From NCBI GenBank assembly GCA_013297745.1, contig JAAFIM010000033.1, forward strand, positions 1-38,053: a stretch of DNA of 38,053 nt, in the 5' to 3' direction. The notes under the pieces were generated by a model. The model was not told the origin of the DNA. It searched no databases and saw only the letters and a list, made by a program, of their open reading frames with translations. The stretch is from Chitinophagales bacterium. Lineage in GTDB: Bacteria; Bacteroidota; Bacteroidia; Chitinophagales; Saprospiraceae. A program made the translations under genes and the position numbers. Positions 32,121-38,053 of the stretch are shown one piece after another (the first letter of the stretch is position 1; each line of letters begins with the position of its first letter).

Positions 32121-33227
32121 ATGGACATTATAGAAACGGGTGCGTATAACATTTATTTTGAAGGCAAAAATTTTGAGCATTTAGCCCATTTTTTGTTATT
32201 GGGGCAATACAAAAATATATTTGTGTTGGCGGATGACAATACGATAAGGTACTGTATGCCAAGGATAGAACCTTTATTAAAACGATATAATTATGCGGTA
32301 ATTTTATTGCGGCACGGCGAAACGTATAAAAGTTTGGAAAGTTGCGAATATATTTGGACCCAATTATTGAAAAAGGGAGCAAGTAGAGCCGACTTACTGG
32401 TCAATTTGGGCGGAGGGGTAATTAGCGATTTGGGGGGATTTGCGGCCAGCGTATATAAGCGCGGGATGGATTTTGTGCATTTGCCGACTACGTTATTATC
32501 ACAAATAGACGCTTCAATAGGGGGAAAAACGGGGGTAGATTGGGGCGGGATAAAAAATATGATAGGCGTTTTTAGCAATCCTAAGGCTGTATTTATATTG
32601 ACGGGGTTTCTATACACATTGCCTATCAGAGAATTATTTAGCGGTTGGGCAGAAGGGTTGAAACACGGGCTATTGGCTAGCGAAGTATTGTGGGAAAAAA
32701 TGCAACAACTATATTTTTTTTATGAAAATAAGCAAATAGAAGAGTTGAATAAGTTACTACAAGCCTGCATCAACGTAAAAAAGGAAGTAGTAGCTCAAGA
32801 TTGGGAAGACAAGCATATTCGGCAATCATTAAACTTGGGGCATACGATAGCGCACGGATTAGAGGCTTGGGCATTGGGGCAAGAATGGGAATTGAAGCAC
32901 GGGGAAGCGGTGATATTGGGGCTGATAGCGGAATTGAATTTATCGGTTAAATTGTTGAAAGTAGATAAAGATAAAATAAATGCTATCTTGCAAACGCTAA
33001 GCGGCTTGTATAAAAACCAACCTTTTTGGTCAAGTTGGGCTAAATTGAAAATACCAGCAGATAGTATATTGCCTTATATTTATGCGGACAAAAAAAACGA
33101 AAATCAACGCTTGCGTTTGCCGCTTTGGTTAGATTTTGGGCAAACTGCGATAGGTGTGCAAGTAGAAAGTGAAGATATACGTTGGGCTTTGTGGCGGCTG
33201 GAGATAGAGTTAGGGCAATTCCACTAA
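32121..33227 (+). CDS. aroB: 3-dehydroquinate synthase
   Basis: A 368-residue AroB, which makes 3-dehydroquinate from DAHP in the shikimate pathway, using NAD and a metal. Family motifs: NLGGGVISDLGGFAAS (95-110), LPTTLLSQIDASIGGKTGVD (121-140), the metal ligands E178 in WAEGLKHG, H241 in NLGHTIAHGLE and H260 in LKHGEAV. Length and motif order are normal. No other aro genes are adjacent. Its 3' end overlaps the 3' end of the minus-strand ABM-domain gene by 18 bp. Confidence 0.95.
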   Translation: MDIIETGAYNIYFEGKNFEHLAHFLLLGQYKNIFVLADDNTIRYCMPRIEPLLKRYNYAVILLRHGETYKSLESCEYIWTQLLKKGASRADLLVNLGGGVISDLGGFAASVYKRGMDFVHLPTTLLSQIDASIGGKTGVDWGGIKNMIGVFSNPKAVFILTGFLYTLPIRELFSGWAEGLKHGLLASEVLWEKMQQLYFFYENKQIEELNKLLQACINVKKEVVAQDWEDKHIRQSLNLGHTIAHGLEAWALGQEWELKHGEAVILGLIAELNLSVKLLKVDKDKINAILQTLSGLYKNQPFWSSWAKLKIPADSILPYIYADKKNENQRLRLPLWLDFGQTAIGVQVESEDIRWALWRLEIELGQFH

Positions 33228-33506
33228 AGAGTGGGTCGTCCAAGCTTGGGGAGCGGCATCAAAAAGCGTTTTGGTATAATCCCAAACCCCGCGAAAGAAC
33301 TCGGAATGGCGATAAGCCTCCAAATGTTGGGGCGAAAGCCAGCAAGAATAAGAGAAAATAATCTGCGGATTTTGGCTATCTTGTAATACACGCAAATAAA
33401 CACAGCCCTCAAAATTGCGAATTTGGGTTTTGTGCTGGTCAAAATGCGCCAAAAAATCGGCAACTTTGTCCTCGCGGAAGGACATTTTAACTATACGAAA
33501 GAGCAT
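33210..33506 (-). CDS. Small ABM-domain (putative quinol monooxygenase-like) protein
   Basis: A 98-residue protein with the ferredoxin-like ABM pattern: MLFRIVKMSFREDKVADFLAHF at the start, an IRNFEGCVYLRVLQD strand-turn in the middle, and FSYSCWLSPQHLEAYRHSEFF, which is the typical W-x-S-x-x-x-x-x-x-x-H-S-x-x-F ending. Family members include quinol monooxygenases, heme-degrading enzymes and many uncharacterised proteins. The start at 33506 is preferred, since an upstream ATG at 33587 adds an unlike hydrophobic extension. It is convergent with aroB and overlaps it by 18 bp. Confidence 0.75.
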   Translation of the reverse strand: MLFRIVKMSFREDKVADFLAHFDQHKTQIRNFEGCVYLRVLQDSQNPQIIFSYSCWLSPQHLEAYRHSEFFRGVWDYTKTLFDAAPQAWTTHSLVELP

Positions 33507-33721
33507 AAATAATATAAATTGATAGATAAGCAAAGCTATTTTTTTGCAGAAAAAGAAATTTTTTTGGATAAGAGATGCAAATATCAAATTTTTTTTTTAG
33601 TTTTGTGCCTCTAAACTACGAATCGTTTTAAAATAAAAAAAATTCAATCCTGTATTTTCTTAAACAAAACCAAGCAATTAGTTGTTTGTGGAAAAGTTTG
33701 TTTATTTGCAAATAAAATAAG

Positions 33722-35947
33722 ATGGAAACAGTAAATTCTATGATAACAGAACACAGTAGCCCAGCTGAAGCCTTACAACACTTTTTTGGGTTTTCGGCAT
33801 TCAAGGGCAACCAAGAAAGCATTATACAAAGCATATTGGATAAGAAAGATACATTTGTGATTATGCCTACAGGTGGGGGAAAATCATTATGTTATCAATT
33901 GCCAGCCTTAATGATGGAGGGGACAGCGGTGATTGTCTCTCCTTTGATTGCTTTAATGAAAAATCAGGTAGATTCTATCCGTTCATATTCTTCGGAGGAT
34001 AATGTGGCGCATTTTTTAAACTCTTCTTTGTCTAGAGTACAAATCAGAGAGGTTAAAGAAGATATTATAAGCGGTGCAACCAAATTATTGTATGTAGCGC
34101 CAGAAACGCTAACCAAGCAAGAAAATATAGATTTTTTTGCATCAGTAAATGTATCATTTGTAGCGGTGGATGAAGCACATTGTATATCTGAATGGGGGCA
34201 CGATTTTCGCCCAGAATACCGCCGAGTGCGGGCGATGGTGGAGCAAATCAACAAGCAAATTCCTATTGTAGCGCTTACGGCTACAGCTACGCCCAAAGTA
34301 AGAACAGATATAGTAAAAACCTTAAAGATGCAAAATCAAAACGAATTTGTATCTTCATTCAATCGCGATAATTTATATTACGAAATTCGCCCCAAAGGTA
34401 AAAAAGAGGATGTAGAAAAATCTATTTTACAGTTTATCAAATCTATGGCGGATAAATCGGGGATTATTTACGTACAAAGCCGCAAAACTGCCGATGATTT
34501 GGCAGAATTGTTGAAAGTAAATGATATTCGCGCAGCTTCTTACCACGCGGGATTGGATGCTAAAGTGCGCACAGATACTCAAGACGCTTTTTTGATGGAG
34601 GATATTGATGTGATAGTGGCTACAATAGCTTTTGGTATGGGTATAGATAAGCCAGACGTTCGCTTTGTATTGCATTATGACATCCCCAAAAGTATAGAAA
34701 ATTACTATCAGGAGACAGGTAGAGCGGGCAGGGACGGAATGGAGGGCAAATGTATAGCTTTTTATTCACACAAAGACATACAACGCTTGGAAAAATTCTT
34801 GCGGGACAAACCTGTAGCGGAGCGTGAAATGGGTTCTCAATTATTGTCTGAGATGATAGCCTATTCTGAAACCCCAGCTTGTAGAAGACGATTTTTGTTG
34901 CATTATTTTGGCGAAGAGTACAACGATGAGCATTGCAGCGAACACAAGATGTGTGATAATTGCCGCAGTCCGCGCCCACAGTTGGAGGTCAAAAACGAAA
35001 TTAGGCTTTGTTTGTTGGCTATGCAAGAGTTGAATGAAAATTGCCGAATTGGCGAAATTGTTTCCTTCCTAATGGGAGAAGAGACCAAAACGACTGTAGA
35101 TTTCAAATACAATTTATTGCCTTCTTTTGGCAAAGGTAAGGGGCAAGACGAACATTTTTGGCACTCGGCTATACGCCAAGCTATGTTGACCAATCTTATC
35201 CGCAAAGATATAGAGAATTATGGTATTCTAACCCTTTCGCAGGAAGGGCTGAAGTTTATCAAAGAACCTTACTCTTTCAAGATGAGCCTCAATCACAATT
35301 TTATCCAAGAAATGCAGGCAGCAGCAGCAGAAGAAGCAGCAGGCACTTCAGTTTTAGACCCTGTTTTGTTCACCATACTCAAAGACATACGCAAAAAAGA
35401 GAGCAAAAAGCGAAAAGTTCCCCCTTTTGTAGTTTTTCAAGAACCTTCATTAGAAGAAATGGCTACGCGTTATCCGATGACTATAGAAGAGATGAAAAAT
35501 ATCTCTGGAGTCAGCGAGGGCAAAGCCAAAAAGTATGGGCAAGCATTTTTGGACGCTATCTGCAAATATGTAGAAGAACACGAAATAGACCGCCCTGTAG
35601 ATTTTGTGGTAAAATCTGTGGCGAAAAAATCCCAGTCTAAAATTACCATTATCAAAAGTATAGACCGCAAAATCCCTTTGGAGGATATAGCCCGTTCTTT
35701 GAACATAGATTTGGAAGCTTTGTTGGAAGAAATGGATACTATAGTTAGTTCTGGTACGCGTATAAACATAGATTATTATGTGGAAGAGAATATAGACGAA
35801 ACGTTGGTGGAAGATGTAGAAGATTATTTTATGTCAGCTGAATCAGACGATGTGGATGCGGCATACAAAGAATTTGCCGGGGACGATGTGACGCTTATAG
35901 AAATACAAATTTTAAGGCTTAAATTTTTATCCGATATGGGTAATTAA
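33722..35947 (+). CDS. recQ: ATP-dependent DNA helicase RecQ
   Basis: A 741-residue RecQ, a 3'-to-5' helicase in recombination and fork repair. The helicase core has FKGNQESII (motif 0), MPTGGGKSLCYQL (Walker A, 49-61), VDEAHCISEWGHDFRPEY (motif II and RecQ loop; DEAH 150-153), ALTATAT, and QETGRAGRDG (motif VI). Zinc ligands C387, C405, C411 and C414 follow, then a winged-helix RQC region. The HRDC-like part (about 575-625, SLEEMATRYPMTIEEMKNISGVSEGKAKKYG, in pieces) and a further C-terminal helical tail are present. The tail extends beyond HRDC by about 100 residues and ends acidic. A second ATG lies six codons in (MITEHSS) and could be the real start. Confidence 0.95.
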   Translation: METVNSMITEHSSPAEALQHFFGFSAFKGNQESIIQSILDKKDTFVIMPTGGGKSLCYQLPALMMEGTAVIVSPLIALMKNQVDSIRSYSSEDNVAHFLNSSLSRVQIREVKEDIISGATKLLYVAPETLTKQENIDFFASVNVSFVAVDEAHCISEWGHDFRPEYRRVRAMVEQINKQIPIVALTATATPKVRTDIVKTLKMQNQNEFVSSFNRDNLYYEIRPKGKKEDVEKSILQFIKSMADKSGIIYVQSRKTADDLAELLKVNDIRAASYHAGLDAKVRTDTQDAFLMEDIDVIVATIAFGMGIDKPDVRFVLHYDIPKSIENYYQETGRAGRDGMEGKCIAFYSHKDIQRLEKFLRDKPVAEREMGSQLLSEMIAYSETPACRRRFLLHYFGEEYNDEHCSEHKMCDNCRSPRPQLEVKNEIRLCLLAMQELNENCRIGEIVSFLMGEETKTTVDFKYNLLPSFGKGKGQDEHFWHSAIRQAMLTNLIRKDIENYGILTLSQEGLKFIKEPYSFKMSLNHNFIQEMQAAAAEEAAGTSVLDPVLFTILKDIRKKESKKRKVPPFVVFQEPSLEEMATRYPMTIEEMKNISGVSEGKAKKYGQAFLDAICKYVEEHEIDRPVDFVVKSVAKKSQSKITIIKSIDRKIPLEDIARSLNIDLEALLEEMDTIVSSGTRINIDYYVEENIDETLVEDVEDYFMSAESDDVDAAYKEFAGDDVTLIEIQILRLKFLSDMGN

Positions 35948-35951
35948 AGCC

Positions 35952-35987
35952 AAAAAGGCAGTTGGTATATACCAATTGCCTTTTTTT
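35952..35987 (+). terminator. Terminator after recQ
   Basis: AAAAAGGCAGTTGGT pairs with ACCAATTGCCTTTTTTT around a 4-nt loop (one mismatch), just after the stop. Confidence 0.88.
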
Positions 35988-36011
35988 GTGGTTGAATAGA
36001 AAAATGTTAAT

Positions 36012-36047
36012 AAAAAAAAACCTTATTTCGGTAGAAATAAGGTTTTT
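36012..36047 (-). terminator. Terminator of the tRNA-Ser gene
   Basis: Read on minus, AAAAACCTTATTTC and GAAATAAGGTTTTTTTTT flank a short loop and end in a T run, five bases past the tRNA 3' end. Confidence 0.85.
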
Positions 36048-36051
36048 ACGG

Positions 36052-36136
36052 CGGAGGCTGAGGGATTCGAACCCCCGTTAGTGTTACCTAAGGCAGTTTT
36101 CAAGACTGCTGCAATCAACCGCTCTGCCAAGCCTCC
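36052..36136 (-). tRNA. tRNA-Ser(UGA)
   Basis: An 85-nt class II tRNA. The acceptor stem is GGAGGCT/AGCCTCC with discriminator G. The anticodon arm is GCAGT-CTTGAAA-ACTGC with anticodon UGA (36102-36100), reading UCA and related serine codons. A long variable arm and a T arm with GGTTCGAATCC are present. The 3' CCA is not encoded. It is a single tRNA with its own promoter and terminator. Confidence 0.96.
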
Positions 36137-36185
36137 AGTTGATTTGTGTAACAAAAGAAACAAATTGTTTTCATTTATTGCGCTG

Positions 36186-36217
36186 CAAAGGTAAGGCGAG
36201 TTTGGGGATTGTGCAAA
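36186..36217 (-). promoter_or_regulatory. Promoter of tRNA-Ser
   Basis: On minus, TTTG (36217-36214), 20-nt spacer, TACCTTTG (36193-36186), about 50 bp before the tRNA 5' end. Confidence 0.7.
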
Positions 36218-36293
36218 TTTTTTTTATAAAAAAAGGGTTTAAAACGCTAAAAAAATAGCTTTTTTTGCATAAAAAAACAAAAAAATGACTTTT

Positions 36294-37022
36294 TTATTTT
36301 GATTGGCTATTTTTTAAGGGTAAAAAATCAACGATTTCTGCATTTTTGATTTTATGCTTAAGTAAATAAGCGAGTAAATTAAACCAATTTTTGCTATGGT
36401 CTAAAACCCAGCCATCCGAACTTATAGCCGTAAGTTGGCTTTCTGCTATGGTTTTATCTGGATTATTGACCAGTTCGATACGCCAATTTAGATTTTCTGC
36501 GGTTGCCAATTCATATAAGATAGTTTTTAGCCGTCCGCTGTTGGAAACGGGCGTATCAAAATACCAAATGGCTTCTTTTACCTGAAGTTGGTGCAAAGCG
36601 TCAGCTATCAGATGCAAAGCGGGTAGAGTTTCTTCCACCTTTCGGTAAGTCCCGTGGATGCTGGCTATATCGCGATAGCAGCCATCTTGCGACAAAAATA
36701 AAAAGCCTTGCGACAAAGCCACTTCAACCCCAATAAGCAGGTTGTAACCATCTATGCAAACAACTTGTTGAGCCAGTTGGGGGATTTCCAACTCTTTGCT
36801 CCGCCGATTATGAGCCACTTCGTTGGCTACAGCCACCCGCCCCAAGGCAGTTTGTTGGCGTTGATTGAGCGAATAGCGATTGCCCACCAATTGCAAAGCG
36901 GATTTTTCCCCATATTGATGCGATAGCAAGTAAGACAAGTCAGCACAAGCTGCCTGCAAATCCGCTAAATTGCGTTGAGCGAAGTTATCGTTATCATTAG
37001 AATGTTTGCCTCTATGCGCCAT
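36294..37022 (-). CDS. DUF434-type protein (with DUF5616-like C-terminus)
   Basis: A 242-residue protein. The N-terminal part matches the DUF434 pattern: RGKHSND, DLSYLLSHQYGEKSALQLVGNRYSL (in pieces) and QRQQTALGRVA. The C-terminal half has CIDGYNLLIGVEVALSQG (89-106), DGCYRDIASIHGTYRKVEET and YFDTPVSNSGR, as in DUF5616. Conserved acidic residues in strand-end positions (D91, E100, and D in YFDTP) resemble PIN/NYN-type nuclease sites; that is inference, and no biochemical role is known to me. Its start overlaps the stop of the upstream acyltransferase gene by 11 bp, so the two are probably translated together. Confidence 0.75.
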   Translation of the reverse strand: MAHRGKHSNDNDNFAQRNLADLQAACADLSYLLSHQYGEKSALQLVGNRYSLNQRQQTALGRVAVANEVAHNRRSKELEIPQLAQQVVCIDGYNLLIGVEVALSQGFLFLSQDGCYRDIASIHGTYRKVEETLPALHLIADALHQLQVKEAIWYFDTPVSNSGRLKTILYELATAENLNWRIELVNNPDKTIAESQLTAISSDGWVLDHSKNWFNLLAYLLKHKIKNAEIVDFLPLKNSQSK

Positions 37023-37878
37023 ATTTAAAATCCTCGTCTGGGTTGTCTTTGAGTTTGTACAAATGAGCTTTTATCAAATCTGCCCATTCTTGATGGGTTT
37101 TGCTGGCATCCAACAAATCCCATTTGATAGGTTTGCCCGCTATAATATCAATAGTTTTGCCCGCTTGGCGAAACATTTCGTCAGCCAAATAAAGCATTTC
37201 TATATTGGCTTTGATACCCAATTTTGTCCGCCAACGTGCCAAATTATAGAAAAAATTGCTATTTTGTCCCCCTACGAATGTGGGATAAATATCCCTTTTC
37301 GTTTCTATAGATTTGCTAACGAAGGTTTTTTTCCAATCCAAGTCGCGGATTTCGCCCTTATCATTTTTGCGAGACACCATCCCAGCAGGGAAATAAATCA
37401 TCATATTTTTCTCTTTAAACGCTTGGTTAAATTTAACCATATTCTCTTTATTGCTGCCGTGTTTATTGATAGGGATAAAATAGGGGTGCAAGGGTTTGAA
37501 GGCCATCAATAAATCATTGGCGGGAAATTGTACATCGGTACGAAATTGGCTGACTAAATGCATCAATATAAGCCCATCCAAGCCCCCCAAAGGGTGATTG
37601 GCTGCTATTAGCGCGCTGTCTGAAGTTGGCCATCTATCTATATTGAATGTTTTGATGATGGGATAAAACAAAGTCATAGAACCTGTACAAAATTCACCAG
37701 CTGTATCATTTTTATGAATTTCACAGTATTCGTTGCATTGGTCTTCGTGGGCTATTTTGCGCAGATAATTGATGAAAAAATTAGGAATCCATTTATATAA
37801 TCTAGGGCTTTTGTTCTCAAAGGCTCGCGCTATATCTATAATTTTTTCGGCAGGTTGAGAATTTTTTTCTTTATCCAT
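37012..37878 (-). CDS. PlsC-like acyltransferase
   Basis: A 288-residue protein of the glycerophosphate acyltransferase superfamily. The active-site motif is ANHPLGGLDG (H95, D101), with five residues between His and Asp rather than the four of classic PlsC; this H-x5-D form is seen in Bacteroidota acyltransferases linked to hemolysin-like or glycine/ornithine-lipid synthesis genes. YFPAGMVSRK is the second motif. There is no clear membrane helix; FFINYLRKIA near 34-43 could be a membrane-associated segment. It precedes the DUF434-type gene with an 11-bp overlap. The acyl acceptor is not evident. Confidence 0.75.
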   Translation of the reverse strand: MDKEKNSQPAEKIIDIARAFENKSPRLYKWIPNFFINYLRKIAHEDQCNEYCEIHKNDTAGEFCTGSMTLFYPIIKTFNIDRWPTSDSALIAANHPLGGLDGLILMHLVSQFRTDVQFPANDLLMAFKPLHPYFIPINKHGSNKENMVKFNQAFKEKNMMIYFPAGMVSRKNDKGEIRDLDWKKTFVSKSIETKRDIYPTFVGGQNSNFFYNLARWRTKLGIKANIEMLYLADEMFRQAGKTIDIIAGKPIKWDLLDASKTHQEWADLIKAHLYKLKDNPDEDFKYGA

Positions 37879-37933
37879 ATTATTGGGGGATTTGGCTTGT
37901 TTAAGGTTGTAAGTATGAAAAAGTATTTATTAG

Positions 37934-38053
37934 AGATGTTTAGTAAGAATTTTTTTACATTTTCAATCAAGAAAAATAACTGTTTATGCCTTTTAAGCAA
38001 CAGACTAAAGTCTGTTGCAATTGTTTTTTTGTCCTTCAACGGGTTAAAACCCG
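37934..38053. repeat. MITE-like element, copy 4 (cut by window edge)
   Basis: It starts GAGATGTTTAGTA, the same terminus as at 1209, and continues with AAGAATTTTTTTACATTTTC, CAACAGACTAAAGTCTGTTG and CAACGGGTTAAAACCCG, closely following the copy at 3402. The right end lies beyond the window. Confidence 0.75.

Overview
This 38 kb window looks like chromosomal DNA of a Bacteroidota bacterium. Two secreted proteins end in type IX secretion (T9SS) sorting tails. Several start regions carry the Bacteroidota sigma-type promoter (TTTG/TTG, then 19-20 nt, then TAnnTTTG). Starts lack Shine-Dalgarno sequences, and the gene set (periplasmic CHAT protein, HscA, PaaE-like reductase, relaxed-lipobox TlpA-like lipoprotein) fits that phylum. 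I cannot name the genus. No rRNA, prophage, integrase, IS transposase or CRISPR array is visible. One tRNA, Ser(UGA), is present.

Layout. 1-1490: palindromic mobile-looking repeats and a 21-bp tandem array around a small membrane-protein gene. 1490-5181 (minus): an HscA-type Hsp70 and a saccharopine dehydrogenase-family oxidoreductase, separated by a 308-bp MITE-like element. 5319-8994 (plus): cytidine deaminase, a TMTC-like membrane TPR protein and an acyl-CoA dehydrogenase, probably one operon with a clear terminator. 9240-12258 (minus): a four-gene cluster of a helical protein with a carboxypeptidase-regulatory-like tail, a small charged protein, dapF and a LuxC-type acyl-CoA reductase. 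12902-18244 (plus): a membrane-anchored TPR-CHAT protein and a PhoD-like phosphatase with a T9SS tail. 18314-25873 (minus): a ferredoxin-type reductase, a TetR regulator, an overlapping ATPase/TOPRIM-like pair, a TolC-like protein, an outer-membrane barrel and a thioredoxin-like lipoprotein. 26435-27382 (plus): a CorA transporter embedded in repeats. 27655-28614 (minus): a second member of the helical family. 29273-35947 (plus): a lysyl-endopeptidase-like secreted protease, aroB and recQ, with a small ABM-domain protein on minus. 36052-37878 (minus): tRNA-Ser, a DUF434-type protein and a PlsC-like acyltransferase.

The coding content is mostly housekeeping. Three things stand out. (a) A family of MITE-like elements shares terminal inverted repeats but carries different internal palindromes, and one of those palindromes appears to have seeded the 21-bp tandem array. 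(b) The overlapping ATPase/TOPRIM-like pair has the architecture of an abortive-infection or OLD/PARIS-type defence module. (c) Two distant genes share an unrecognised ~220-residue helical domain with motifs at almost identical positions but different C-terminal beta domains. The intergenic DNA is unusually rich in tandem arrays whose periods are 21 or 42 bp.
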